Part shown: piece after piece, positions 16,609 through 26,073 of the stretch
Position numbering within the stretch: the first letter of the stretch is position 1
How the letters are laid out: each line of letters starts with the position of its first letter
DNA from: Ralstonia sp. A12
GTDB taxonomy: Bacteria > Pseudomonadota > Gammaproteobacteria > Burkholderiales > Burkholderiaceae
Reading direction: 5' to 3'
DNA: 64,000 nucleotides
NCBI RefSeq assembly: GCF_000801955.1
Contig: NZ_JSZO01000001.1
Coordinates: 62,001 to 126,000 of the forward strand
Translations under genes and position numbers: made by a program
Notes under the pieces: model-generated
Databases searched by the model: none
What the model was told of the DNA's origin: nothing
Seen by the model: only the letters and a program-made list of their open reading frames with translations

Positions 16609-17694
16609 ATGACCACAGTCGGCAGCTTTGAAATTGATTTCCTGCAATACCTGGACCGCGAGGGCAAGCCGGTCCAGCCGCTCCCGGCGTTTGCGCAGGA
16701 TGCGCAGGCGCTCATCGCGCTGTATCGCGCGATGGTGCTCACGCGCGCGTTCGACACCAAGGCGGTTGCGCTGCAACGCACAGGCAAGCTCGGCACGTTT
16801 GCCTCATCCGTGGGGCAAGAGGCGATTGGCGTGGGTGTGGCCAGCGTCATGCTGCCAGACGACGTGCTGTTCCCGTCCTATCGCGACCATGCCGCACAAT
16901 TGCTGCGCGGCGTCACCATGGCCGAGAGCCTGCTGTACTGGGGCGGCGACGAGCGCGGCAGCGACTTCAGCGCGGTGCCTGGCGACTTCCCGAATAACGT
17001 GCCGATCGGCACCCAGGTCTGCCATGCGGCCGGCGCAGCATATGCGTTCCAGTTGCGCGGCGAGCCACGCGTGGCCGTCACGATCCTCGGCGACGGCGGC
17101 ACCTCCAAGGGCGATTTCTACGAAGGCATGAACTTCGCCGGCGTATGGAACGCGCCGCTGGTGATCGTCATCAACAACAACCAGTGGGCGATCTCAGTGC
17201 CGCGCAGCCGCCAGACAGCCGCGCAGACCCTCGCGCAAAAGGCCATTGCCGCGGGCATCGTGGGCTTGCAGGTCGACGGCAATGATGTGATCGCCGTGCA
17301 TCAGGCCGCGCAGAAAGCCCTGGACAAGGCCAGGGCAGGGGGCGGCCCCACCCTCATCGAAGCCGTGACCTACCGCCTGGGCGACCACACCACCGCCGAC
17401 GACGCCACGCGCTACCGCGATTCCGACATCGTCAAGCAAGCCTGGGAGGCCGAGCCGATCCTGCGATTGCGCAAGTACCTGACCAGCGTGAACGCATGGG
17501 ACAAGACGCAAGAGGAACAACTCGGCCGCGCCTGCTATGCGCAGGTGGAGGAAGGCGTTGCCGCGTACCAGGCCGTTCAACACCCGGGACCATCGGCCAT
17601 GTTCGATCACCTATACGCGACCTTGCCGAGCGCGCTCGAATGGCAACGTGCAATGGCGCTGGCATTTGGCTCCAACGGGGGCACACATGGCTGA
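16609..17694 (+). CDS. pdhA: 2-oxoacid (pyruvate/branched-chain) dehydrogenase E1 subunit alpha
   Basis: 361 residues. The thiamine diphosphate motif begins at GDGGTSKGDFYEGMNFAG and ends in VIVINNNQWAIS. The phosphorylation-loop equivalent YRLGDHTTADDATRYR is present. With the beta subunit it decarboxylates a 2-oxoacid and passes the acyl group to the E2 lipoyl arm. The A and B chains separate, and small E2, fit the Gram-positive-like PDH/BCKDH type; pyruvate versus branched-chain substrate cannot be decided here. First gene of a three-gene operon, preceded by a good ribosome site (AGAGGGG). Confidence 0.88.
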   Translation: MTTVGSFEIDFLQYLDREGKPVQPLPAFAQDAQALIALYRAMVLTRAFDTKAVALQRTGKLGTFASSVGQEAIGVGVASVMLPDDVLFPSYRDHAAQLLRGVTMAESLLYWGGDERGSDFSAVPGDFPNNVPIGTQVCHAAGAAYAFQLRGEPRVAVTILGDGGTSKGDFYEGMNFAGVWNAPLVIVINNNQWAISVPRSRQTAAQTLAQKAIAAGIVGLQVDGNDVIAVHQAAQKALDKARAGGGPTLIEAVTYRLGDHTTADDATRYRDSDIVKQAWEAEPILRLRKYLTSVNAWDKTQEEQLGRACYAQVEEGVAAYQAVQHPGPSAMFDHLYATLPSALEWQRAMALAFGSNGGTHG

Positions 17695-18667
17695 CGTCAA
17701 CCTCGTCGAAGCCGTCAACCTGGCACTGGCGCACGCGTTGGAGCACGACCCATCCGTCGTGCTGCTGGGCGAAGACATTGGCGTCAACGGCGGCGTGTTC
17801 CGCGCCACGGTGGGCTTGCAGGCACGCTTCGGGCCGCAACGCGTGCTCGACAGTCCGCTGGCGGAAACCGCGCTGGCCGGTACGGCCATCGGCATGGCGG
17901 CCGTCGGGCTCAAGCCCGTGGTCGAAATCCAGTTCAGCGGCTTTATCTATCCGGCCATCGACAACATCCTCAACCATGCGGCGCGGCTGCGACATCGCAC
18001 GCGCGGGCGCCTGTCGTGCCCGATGGTGATCCGCGCGCCAAGCGGTGGCGGCATCCATGCGCCCGAGCACCATTCGGAGAGCCCGGAGGCGCTGTTCACG
18101 CATATCCCGGGGCTGCGCGTGGTGGTGCCGTCGTCTCCGGCGCGGGCGTATGGACTGTTGCTGGCCGCCATTCGCGATCCGGACCCGGTGATTTTTTTCG
18201 AGCCGACGCGGCTGTATCGCGTGTTCAAGCAACCGGTGCAGGACGATGGCCAAGCCCTGCCGCTGGACACCTGCTTCGTGCTGCGCGACGGCACTGACGT
18301 CACGCTGGTGAGCTGGGGCGGTGCGTTGCAGGAAACCTTGGCCACTGCCGACAAACTTGCCGAAGAGGGCATCGCCGCCGAGGTGATCGACGTGGCCACG
18401 CTCAAGCCGTTGGATATGGAATCGATCCTGGCGTCGGTGGCCAAGACGGGCCGCTGCGTGATCGTGCACGAGGCCGCGCGCACATCGGGCGTGGGCGCGG
18501 AGATTGCCGCCAACATTGCCGAACACGGCTTGTATTCACTACTGGCGCCCGTGCAGCGCGTGACGGGCTATGACGTGGTCATGCCGCTGCCCCGGCTCGA
18601 ACACCATTACCTGCCGAGCGTGGAGCGCATTCTCGCGGCGGTCAGGAAAACGCTGGAGGGCGTCTAA
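17687..18667 (+). CDS. pdhB: 2-oxoacid dehydrogenase E1 subunit beta
   Basis: About 326 residues from MADVNLVEAVNLALAHALEH; the start lies 8 bp inside the end of E1 alpha, indicating coupling. Family marks are VVLLGEDIGVNGGVFRAT, the LAGTAIGMAAVGLKPVVEIQF block, APSGGGIHAPEHHSESPE and the C-terminal VTGYDVVMPLP. It completes the thiamine diphosphate site with the alpha subunit and docks to E2. No E3 gene follows, so a lipoamide dehydrogenase from elsewhere must serve the complex. Confidence 0.9.
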   Translation: MADVNLVEAVNLALAHALEHDPSVVLLGEDIGVNGGVFRATVGLQARFGPQRVLDSPLAETALAGTAIGMAAVGLKPVVEIQFSGFIYPAIDNILNHAARLRHRTRGRLSCPMVIRAPSGGGIHAPEHHSESPEALFTHIPGLRVVVPSSPARAYGLLLAAIRDPDPVIFFEPTRLYRVFKQPVQDDGQALPLDTCFVLRDGTDVTLVSWGGALQETLATADKLAEEGIAAEVIDVATLKPLDMESILASVAKTGRCVIVHEAARTSGVGAEIAANIAEHGLYSLLAPVQRVTGYDVVMPLPRLEHHYLPSVERILAAVRKTLEGV

Positions 18668-18670
18668 GCG

Positions 18671-19792
18671 ATGATCGTCTTCAAACTGCCGGACCTCGGC
18701 GAAGGGCTGCAAGAGGCGGAGATCGTGGAATGGCACGTCAAGGTTGGCGATGCCATCCAGGCAGATCAGCCGCTAGTGTCCGTCGAGACCGCCAAGGCAA
18801 TCGTGGAGATTCCGTCGCCGCAATCAGGCCGCATTGCCAAACTGTTCGGCCAGCCTGGCGATATCGTGCACCTTGGCGCAGCGTTGGTGGCCTTTGAAGG
18901 CGCTGGCGGGGATGACGCCGATGCCGGCACCGTGGTCGGCCAGATGCCGGCAGGGCAGCACGTGGTGCACGAAGCGCCCGCCGTGGTGGGGCGAGGCGCT
19001 GCAGGCGCCGGCGGGAACGGCATCAAGGCGATGCCCGCCGTCCGGGCACTGGCGCGCAAGCTGGATGTGGACTTGTCGATGGTCACGCCATCGGGGCCAG
19101 ACGGCGTGATCACCGCCGCAGATGTTGAGCGCGCCGCCAAGACCTTTGCCGACCTCGGCCCACCCGAAGTGCTACGTGGCGTACGCCGTGCGATGGCCCA
19201 GAACATGGCCCGCGCGCAGAACGAAGTCGCCGCCGCCACCGTCATCGACGACGCGGACATTCACGCCTGGGCGCCAGGCACCGACGTCACCATCCGCCTG
19301 ATCCGCGCGCTGGTGGCTGGCTGCCGCGCAGTGCCCGGCTTGAACGCCTGGTTTGATGGCAATGCCGGGCGACGCCACGTGCTGGAAAAGATCGACGTAG
19401 GTATCGCCGTGGATCTGCCGGACGGGTTGTTTGTGCCCGTACTGCGCAACGTCGCGCATCGGGATGCCGCCGACCTGCGTGCCGGGCTTGATCGCATGCG
19501 TGCCGACATCAAGGCGCGCAAGATTCCGCCGGAAGAGTTGCGCGGCAACACGATCACGCTATCGAACTTCGGCATGATCGCGGGCAAGTACGCCGCGCCG
19601 ATTGTCGTGCCGCCCACGGTGGCGATTCTGGGCGCAGGGCGCATCCACGAGCAGGTGGTTGCGGCCGGTGGCGCCCCGGCCGTCCACCGCGTCCTGCCGC
19701 TGAGCCTCACGTTCGACCACCGGGTCGTGACCGGTGGTGAAGCGGCAAGATTCCTTGCCGCGGTGATTGCCGATCTGGAAGCGGCCGCGTAG
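18671..19792 (+). CDS. pdhC: 2-oxoacid dehydrogenase E2, dihydrolipoamide acyltransferase
   Basis: 373 residues with three parts: one lipoyl domain (1-77, lipoyl lysine 42 in VETAKAIVEI), a peripheral subunit-binding domain (about 118-155, VRALARKLDVDLSMV), and a catalytic core. The core ends with SLTFDHRVVTGGEAARFL. Most acyltransferases have DHRxxDG there; here threonine stands where the catalytic aspartate is expected. It starts 3 bp after E1 beta. Its stop abuts the stop of the convergent amidase gene with no spacer, leaving no room for a separate terminator. Confidence 0.86.
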   Translation: MIVFKLPDLGEGLQEAEIVEWHVKVGDAIQADQPLVSVETAKAIVEIPSPQSGRIAKLFGQPGDIVHLGAALVAFEGAGGDDADAGTVVGQMPAGQHVVHEAPAVVGRGAAGAGGNGIKAMPAVRALARKLDVDLSMVTPSGPDGVITAADVERAAKTFADLGPPEVLRGVRRAMAQNMARAQNEVAAATVIDDADIHAWAPGTDVTIRLIRALVAGCRAVPGLNAWFDGNAGRRHVLEKIDVGIAVDLPDGLFVPVLRNVAHRDAADLRAGLDRMRADIKARKIPPEELRGNTITLSNFGMIAGKYAAPIVVPPTVAILGAGRIHEQVVAAGGAPAVHRVLPLSLTFDHRVVTGGEAARFLAAVIADLEAAA

Positions 19793-21280
19793 TCAGCTCA
19801 GCAATGGCGATGTGCTGCACGCGGGCGCAAACGCTTCGTGCCACGCGGCGGCAAGCTGCAACAAGGCAAAGTCAGCGCGCGGCGGCGCAATGACCTGCAG
19901 ACCCAGCGGGAGGCCATTGGCTGTGAAGCCCGACGGCAAGCTCGCCGCCGGCACACCTGCAAGCGTTGGGCCGATGACGACTTCCATCCAACGGTGATAC
20001 GTATCCATGGCACGGCCCGCAACGGTCTTGGGCCAATGCTCTTCCGCCGAGAACGGTGCGATCTGGCTGCTCGGCAGGACCAGGAAATCGTACTTGGCAA
20101 ACTGCGCCAGCAACGCTTGATACCAACTTGCGCGCGTGGCTGCAGCGCGGTTGATGTCGACAACCCCGCGGCGATGACCTTGCTCGACTTCCCAGATGGC
20201 TTCGGGCTTGAGCAACGCGCGCGTGGTCGCATTGGCGTACAGCTGACCCAGATTGCCGGTCACGATCATTGAACGCAGCGTGCACCAGCACTCCCACAGC
20301 GCATCCATGGGGAAGAACGGTTGCACCGCTTCCACGTGGCAGCCCAGGTTGCGGAAGGTGCCCAGCGCGCGCTCATTGACCGCCAGTACCTCCGGCTCAA
20401 CCGCCAGATAGCCGCCAAGATCACCCAACCAGCCAATGCGCGCCTGCCGGAAATCGCGGTGCAGCGGGTGCATGAGGCCTGCTGGATCGTCCTGCAATGC
20501 AAGCGGCGTACGCGGGTCGTAGCCTGCTTGCGTGGCGAGCAGCCAGGCAAGGTCCTGCGGGTTGCGCGCCATCGGGCCTTCGGTGCCGAGTTGCTGGAAG
20601 AACACGTCACCGGTCGGGCCATACGGCACGCGGCCGAGGCTGGGGCGCAGGCCGTAGATGTTGTTCCACGCAGCCGGATTGCGCAGCGAGCCCATCATGT
20701 CGCTGCCATCCGCCACCGGCAGCATCTGCAGCGCAACTGCTACCGCAGTACCGCCGCTGCTGCCACCCGCCGAGTGCGCCGGGTCCCACGCGTTGCGCGT
20801 AATACCGTAGACCTGGTTGTAGGTGTGCGAGCCCAGGCCGAACTCGGGCGTGTTGGTCTTGCCGATGAACACCGTGCCTTGCCGGCGTATGCGCTCCGCC
20901 ATGATGCTGTCGCGCGCGGGCACATTACGCGCCAACGCACGGCTGCCCATCGTCGTCACCATGCCGGCAACCGCCGTCAGATCCTTGGGCGCTTGCGGAA
21001 AGCCATGCATCCAGCCGCCAGACAAGCCTTGCGACAGCAGCACATCGCGCTCGCGCGCCTGGTCAATCGCCCACGCCGCATCCACACGTGCCACCACGGC
21101 GTTGACCTTCGGATTGAGGCGGTCGATCTGCGCCAGGAAGGCTTCCATGACCTCCACGCAGGAAACATCCCGCGCGTGGATGCGCCTGGACAGTTCGATC
21201 GCGCTCCATTGCACGATCTCGCGGTTGGCCGTCGGGGGCGTTGCTGTGAGGGGCAGGGCGGCGTTTTGCATGGCTCTCAT
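19793..21280 (-). CDS. Amidase-signature family hydrolase
   Basis: 495 residues of the amidase signature family with the Ser-cisSer-Lys triad: lysine in QAPKDLTAVAG, cis-serine in the GGSSGG core, and nucleophile in the GSDMMGSLRNPAAWNN stretch. Such enzymes hydrolyse amides, nitrile-derived amides or acylamino compounds. It is the last gene of an operon with an M20 hydrolase and an MFS carrier, all on the minus strand, so an imported N-acylated or amide substrate is likely. The start could be three codons further in at the second ATG. Confidence 0.87.
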   Translation of the reverse strand: MRAMQNAALPLTATPPTANREIVQWSAIELSRRIHARDVSCVEVMEAFLAQIDRLNPKVNAVVARVDAAWAIDQARERDVLLSQGLSGGWMHGFPQAPKDLTAVAGMVTTMGSRALARNVPARDSIMAERIRRQGTVFIGKTNTPEFGLGSHTYNQVYGITRNAWDPAHSAGGSSGGTAVAVALQMLPVADGSDMMGSLRNPAAWNNIYGLRPSLGRVPYGPTGDVFFQQLGTEGPMARNPQDLAWLLATQAGYDPRTPLALQDDPAGLMHPLHRDFRQARIGWLGDLGGYLAVEPEVLAVNERALGTFRNLGCHVEAVQPFFPMDALWECWCTLRSMIVTGNLGQLYANATTRALLKPEAIWEVEQGHRRGVVDINRAAATRASWYQALLAQFAKYDFLVLPSSQIAPFSAEEHWPKTVAGRAMDTYHRWMEVVIGPTLAGVPAASLPSGFTANGLPLGLQVIAPPRADFALLQLAAAWHEAFAPACSTSPLLS

Positions 21281-21293
21281 CTGCGATTGGCGT

Positions 21294-22505
21294 TCAGGCA
21301 GTCAGGTAAGTTTGCGCCAGTCGCACCCAGCACGCTGCGCCCAGCGGCAGCACCTGGTCGTTGAAGTCGTAACCGGGGTTATGGACCATGCAGCCGCCGA
21401 ATTCGCCCTCGCCGTTGCCGAGAATCAGGTAGCAGCCGGGCACCTCATTGAGCATCCACGCGAAGTCTTCGCTGCCGTTGAGTCCCTTGGGGGCTTGCAT
21501 GACGACGTTGTCCGCGCCGACCAGTTCGGTGCAGACCTGTTGCGCGAGCTGGGTCTCGGCCAGGGTGTTGACCATGGGTGGGGTCAATTGACGATAGTCG
21601 ATCTGTGCCTCCACGCCATGCGCCTGCGCGGTCAGGCTGACGATCTCGCGAATGCGCATCTCCACCATGGCGCGCGTTTCCGGCCGAGCCGCGCGTACGT
21701 TGATGCCGATGGTGACCGACTCAGGAATCACGTTGTGCGTCATACCGCCACGAATGAACCCGACCGACACCACCGCGGTGTCATCCGGCGCCACATTGCG
21801 TGCCACCACGGTTTGCAGTGCAGTCACGATCGCCGCAGACGCCACGATCGGATCGCTCGCACGATGCGGCATCGCACCGTGGCCGCCCACGCCCTTGATG
21901 ATCACATCCGCCACGTCGGAAGACAGGCTGACCGGCCCCGGCAATACGCGGAAGCTGCCCGCCGCCACACCCGGCATGTTGTGCAGGGCGAACACCGCAT
22001 CGCACGGGAAGCGCTTGAACAACCCATCTTCGATCATGGCGCGCGCGCCGCAGAGGTTTTCCTCGTCCGGCTGGAAGATCAGGTTGAGCGTGCCGTCAAA
22101 GTTGCGGCTGTCGGCCAGCGCCTTGGCGGCTGCCAGCAGGATGGCGGTGTGCCCGTCGTGGCCGCACGCGTGCATCTTGCCGTGGTTGCGGCTGGCATAA
22201 GGCAGGCCGGTTGCTTCGATGATCGGCAGTGCATCCATGTCAGCGCGAATGCCGAGCCGACGCGTGCCATTGCCGAGCTTCAACTGGCCCACCACGCCGC
22301 TTTTGCCAATGCCGGTGTGTACCTCGTAGCCCCAGCTTTTCAGCAGGTCGGCCACCAGCGTGCTCGTGGCGCCCACCTCGAAGCCAAGTTCGGGTTGGGC
22401 GTGGATCTGGCGACGGATGTTGACGAAGGTTTCTGCGTCGATGTGAACAGGGGGCAGCAAATGCGGCAGCAACTGGAAGGGCGTGAGCGTAGGCGCTTTG
22501 GTCAT
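21294..22505 (-). CDS. M20 family amidohydrolase (hippurate hydrolase/carboxypeptidase type)
   Basis: 403 residues. The metal-binding pattern of M20D is seen in GKMHACGHDGHTAILL, FQPDEEN and the late GSEDFAWM, with a dimerisation domain between (about 190-300). The family cleaves N-acyl amino acids such as hippurate or N-acetyl amino acids. It lies 28 bp after the MFS gene and 13 bp before the amidase, giving an uptake-and-two-step-hydrolysis operon. Confidence 0.9.
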   Translation of the reverse strand: MTKAPTLTPFQLLPHLLPPVHIDAETFVNIRRQIHAQPELGFEVGATSTLVADLLKSWGYEVHTGIGKSGVVGQLKLGNGTRRLGIRADMDALPIIEATGLPYASRNHGKMHACGHDGHTAILLAAAKALADSRNFDGTLNLIFQPDEENLCGARAMIEDGLFKRFPCDAVFALHNMPGVAAGSFRVLPGPVSLSSDVADVIIKGVGGHGAMPHRASDPIVASAAIVTALQTVVARNVAPDDTAVVSVGFIRGGMTHNVIPESVTIGINVRAARPETRAMVEMRIREIVSLTAQAHGVEAQIDYRQLTPPMVNTLAETQLAQQVCTELVGADNVVMQAPKGLNGSEDFAWMLNEVPGCYLILGNGEGEFGGCMVHNPGYDFNDQVLPLGAACWVRLAQTYLTA

Positions 22506-22533
22506 GTCGGGGCTCCTGGCTGGAATGAGATGG

Positions 22534-23835
22534 TTAGTGGGACTCGCGTACTTCGCGCAGGCTCAGCACGGTCAGCAGCGTGATGGCGCTGCACGCCATC
22601 ATGTAGAAGGCAGGGGAGAGCGGATTGCCGGTGCGGGCCAGCAGCCACGTCACGACAAACTGGCACGAGCCGCCAAACACCGTGACCCCAATCGCGTAGA
22701 TCACCGACAAGCCGCTGGCGCGCACCTTGATGGGCAGCAGCTCCATCATCATGAGCAGCAGGGGCGTGGTGCCCAGGTACAGCGTGCCGGTCAGCAACGC
22801 CGACAGCGCCAGCACCAGCGGCACGCTTGGGTAATGCGTCATCAGCCAGAAGGCCGGATAGAGCAGCACCACGGTGACGAGCGTTGCACCCACCACCAGC
22901 GGCTTGCGGCGCGGCAGCCGATCGGCCAGCCAACCGGAAAGCAGCGAGGCACCAAAGCTGGTCAGCCCCGTCACGCAACCCGCCAGCAGTGACAGCGACG
23001 CCGGCAGATGCAGCTCGCGGATCATGTAGGTCGGCATGAAGTAGATCACCAGATACGTGCCTACCGTCCCGCCGATGATGGTGAGAACGCCCTTGGCCAC
23101 TAGGCCGCCGTGTTCGCGGAACAGCATGCCGAGCGGGCTCGGCGCATGCGCTTCGGCGGTATGGGTTTCGTCCAGGTGCGAGCGGATGTAGAGACCCACC
23201 GGCGCGATCAACAGGCCCAGGAAGAACGGCACGCGCCAGCCCCAGCTCTGCAGCGCTTCCGGCGACAGGCTGCCGTACAGAATGGCCGCAGTCAGCGCGC
23301 CACACAGGGCGGCGATGCCCTGGCTGCCCAACTGCCAGCTCACGCGAAAACCACGTCCCTTGATACCGCCGGATTCCATCAGCATGGCGGTCGATGCACC
23401 AATCTCGCCGCCCAGCGAAAAGCCCTGCAGCAGACGCCCCGCCAGAATCACCAGCGGACCGAACAAGCCTGCGGTCGCGTACGTCGGCGCGACTGCCAGA
23501 CAGAGCGTGCCGATCACCATCAGGCCGATGGTCAGCGTCATGGCGGCCTTGCGGCCGTGGCGGTCGGCATAGTTGCCGATCACGAAGCCGCCCAGCGGCC
23601 GCATCACAAAGCCGATACCGAAGGTCGCCACCGCCAGCAGCAATGAGCCATAGGCGCTATCCAACGGGAAGAACAGCTTGCCGATCATCAGCGCAAAGAA
23701 GCTGTAGACGGTGAAGTCATACATCTCCAGCGCATTGCCGATCGAGCACGCGGCAATCAAGCGCGCCTGGCTGGTTGGCTTGCGTGCAGCAATGGCCGAG
23801 GCGGGCAGGGCCGGCTGCAGGGTGGCGTCGTTCAT
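22534..23835 (-). CDS. MFS transporter, metabolite:H+ symporter (MHS) family
   Basis: About 433 residues from MNDATLQPALPASA, chosen because GGAG lies seven bases upstream; the longer frame has no such support. Twelve membrane segments. The MHS-family marks are SIGNALEMYDFTVYSFFALM in the first helix and the loop GNYADRHGRKAAMTL between helices 2 and 3. Members import citrate, oxoglutarate, proline/betaine or aromatic acids with protons. First gene of the operon with M20 hydrolase and amidase, it probably brings in their substrate. Confidence 0.9.
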   Translation of the reverse strand: MNDATLQPALPASAIAARKPTSQARLIAACSIGNALEMYDFTVYSFFALMIGKLFFPLDSAYGSLLLAVATFGIGFVMRPLGGFVIGNYADRHGRKAAMTLTIGLMVIGTLCLAVAPTYATAGLFGPLVILAGRLLQGFSLGGEIGASTAMLMESGGIKGRGFRVSWQLGSQGIAALCGALTAAILYGSLSPEALQSWGWRVPFFLGLLIAPVGLYIRSHLDETHTAEAHAPSPLGMLFREHGGLVAKGVLTIIGGTVGTYLVIYFMPTYMIRELHLPASLSLLAGCVTGLTSFGASLLSGWLADRLPRRKPLVVGATLVTVVLLYPAFWLMTHYPSVPLVLALSALLTGTLYLGTTPLLLMMMELLPIKVRASGLSVIYAIGVTVFGGSCQFVVTWLLARTGNPLSPAFYMMACSAITLLTVLSLREVRESH

Positions 23836-24051
23836 GGGGGTCTCCATCCACGATGTTGGGGAAGGGCTTCTGCGAGTCCTTGGCAACGAAGTATTCCGGG
23901 AACGCGCGGGCAGAAAAAATCGCAAATATTCATCCCGATAACCAAATAGAATCACCGTCATAACCGGCAGTCATCCGCTATCCGGGAAAGCCCGCGAACG
24001 CATGACGCAGCAGGCACAAAAAGTTGCACAAGACGAGGAAGGAGAAGCACG

Positions 24052-24969
24052 GTGAAGCTGCACCAGTTGCGCATCCTGCTGGCGGTGGCCCAGCACGGCA
24101 GCATTCACGAGGCGTCGCGTGGGCTGCATATCTCGCAGCCGGCGTTATCCAAGGCGATCGCCGAACTGGAACGGGAGCTTGGCGTCACGCTGCTGTCGCG
24201 CTCGGTGCGCGGCGTGAGTCTGACGGCGTATGGGGTGGCGCTGGTCAAGCGGGCCAGCGTGGTCGAACAGGAGCTTCGCCACGCGCTGGAAGACATTGAA
24301 TCCATCCGCGGCCATGCGGAGGCCGAACTCAACATCGGCTTTACCGCCGTGGCCTCCAGCGGGCCGCTGCCGGATGCCATGGCGGCATTCCGCATGCGCT
24401 TTCCCAATGTCGCGTTGCGCGGTTTCGAGCAGCGCTCGCAGCAGATTCTGGAAGGGCTGCGCGAAGGCCGGCTCGATCTGGGGCTGATTTCCACCAACAG
24501 CGGGCCCGGCACGGGCAGCTTTCAGTGGGAGCGGTTGTTCTCTGTGTCGATGCGCCTAGCTGTGCGGCCCGGACATCCACTGCGACGCACGCGCAAGCTG
24601 CGGTCGCTATTGGATGCCGACTGGCTGGTGCTGGACCCGCTGGACGATCCCGGCAGCCCGATGGCAAGCCTGATGCGGCTGCACCGGCTGGAGATGCCGC
24701 GCCGTATCGTGCAAAGCGGGTCCAACCTGCTCGGGCTGCAGCTGGCCACCAAGACGGACCTGGTGAGCATGTGGTCGAACTTTGTCTTCGCCAACTCGCT
24801 GGGGCCGCTGCGCACGATTCCGGGCGCGCTGGAGATCCTGCCGATGGAAGACGAGCTGCCGGATTTCACCGTCTACATGGTCTATCGGTCGGCAGATCTG
24901 ATGACGCATGCCTGCGCTGAGTTCAGCAAGGAGATTCAGCACTTTGCACAGAGTTACCGCCACCGCTGA
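24052..24969 (+). CDS. LysR family transcriptional regulator
   Basis: 305 residues from a GTG with AAGGAG upstream. The winged helix-turn-helix covers MKLHQLRILLAVAQHGSIHE to about residue 60 (ISQPALSKAIAELERELG). The effector domain contains SGPLPDAMAAFRMRFPNV and the EGLREGRLDLGLIS switch segment. It is divergent from the MFS/M20/amidase operon across 216 bp and is its likely activator. It converges with the AraC gene across only 15 bp. Confidence 0.9.
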   Translation: MKLHQLRILLAVAQHGSIHEASRGLHISQPALSKAIAELERELGVTLLSRSVRGVSLTAYGVALVKRASVVEQELRHALEDIESIRGHAEAELNIGFTAVASSGPLPDAMAAFRMRFPNVALRGFEQRSQQILEGLREGRLDLGLISTNSGPGTGSFQWERLFSVSMRLAVRPGHPLRRTRKLRSLLDADWLVLDPLDDPGSPMASLMRLHRLEMPRRIVQSGSNLLGLQLATKTDLVSMWSNFVFANSLGPLRTIPGALEILPMEDELPDFTVYMVYRSADLMTHACAEFSKEIQHFAQSYRHR

Positions 24970-24984
24970 ACGTTGCCCCGAGCG

Positions 24985-25953
24985 TCAGGCCTCGACTTCC
25001 GTACGCATGGCCCCCGGCGGTCGCCCGACCACCCGCTTGAATGCGCGGCTGAACGCGGCGAGCGAGCCGTAGCCGAGCCGGTACGCAACGGTTTCGATCG
25101 CTTCACGGTCACGCGTGATCCATTGCGCGGCGAGCCGCATGCGCAGCTCGGTCAGGTAGCGCACGGGCGTCATGCCGGTTGCCGCAAGAAAGCGCTCGGC
25201 AAACACCGAGCGCGACACGCCGGCTTCTGCCGCCAGCTCCGCAACGCTCCAGTTGCGACCCGGATCGCGATGCAGCGCGACGATCGCGCGACCGAGCTTT
25301 GGCTCGCGCAGCGCTTGCACCCAGCCTGTCGCGTCACCACAGCCGCACTCGACCCAGCCGCGCACGATGAACGCGGCCACCACATCTGCGAGCCGCGCGA
25401 GGATGCCCGCGAAACCCGCGCGCTCGGAACAGGATTCACGCTCCATCGCGTCAAGCATTGGGCGGATTTCGGGGTAGCGCGCGAGCAGGGTGCCGACGTG
25501 CATGAACTCAGGCATGGTGCCGACGAGCGGCTGCATGCCGCCCAGATCCAGTTCCATGCATGCGCTGAAGATGAGCGCGTCGCCAGCGCTCTGCTCTGTC
25601 CCAGAGCACGGCTGCGGCGCACCAACCGACGCGACGGTGTCACAGATCTTCGCGGCCTCGAAGCCGCCGATTTCCCGGCATGGCGCATCCAGATCAGACA
25701 TCAACGCATGCAGACTGCCGTGCGGCAGGAGGACCGCGTCGCCAGCCTCAAGCCGCATCGTCGCGCCGGTCGCATCGCGCAACAGCACCGGCCCGCGCCC
25801 GACGAAATGGAACTGTGCGCGCCCCGGTGCCTGGCCAAAGCTCAACCCGAATGGCCGTGCAACCTGGATGCGGCGGTACTGGACACCGCTCAGGCGCATT
25901 CCAAGCAGCAGTTCACTGACGAGGTCGTGCGCGTCGGGCAGGGGAGTGGGCAT
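24985..25953 (-). CDS. AraC family transcriptional regulator with cupin-type sensor
   Basis: About 322 residues if started at MPTPLPDAHDLVSELL; a start 24 codons upstream is possible and would leave little room for the divergent promoter. The N-terminal cupin_6-like region has AQFHFVGRGPVLLRD and AGDAVLLPHGSLHAL. The C-terminal double helix-turn-helix reads WSVAELAAEAGVSRSVFAERF and IETVAYRLGYGSLAAFSRAF, the AraC signature. It is divergent from an MFS efflux gene and probably regulates it. Other members of this cupin group pair with drug efflux or oxidoreductase genes. Confidence 0.87.
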   Translation of the reverse strand: MPTPLPDAHDLVSELLLGMRLSGVQYRRIQVARPFGLSFGQAPGRAQFHFVGRGPVLLRDATGATMRLEAGDAVLLPHGSLHALMSDLDAPCREIGGFEAAKICDTVASVGAPQPCSGTEQSAGDALIFSACMELDLGGMQPLVGTMPEFMHVGTLLARYPEIRPMLDAMERESCSERAGFAGILARLADVVAAFIVRGWVECGCGDATGWVQALREPKLGRAIVALHRDPGRNWSVAELAAEAGVSRSVFAERFLAATGMTPVRYLTELRMRLAAQWITRDREAIETVAYRLGYGSLAAFSRAFKRVVGRPPGAMRTEVEA

Positions 25954-26073
25954 CTCGAATCCGGACGATAGATCAACAAGATCGGATTGTATGTCATAGA
26001 CCGTCCGTTCATCGGGACCTACCATGCGGTCTCATTGGTACTTTCCCTGATTTTTCCTGAGACGGAACAACGC

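Noticed and set aside
20823-22583. Plus-strand frame of 586 codons
   Set aside because: Lies opposite the amidase and M20 hydrolase, which have clear catalytic motifs; its own translation matches nothing and is His/Arg/Gln-rich.
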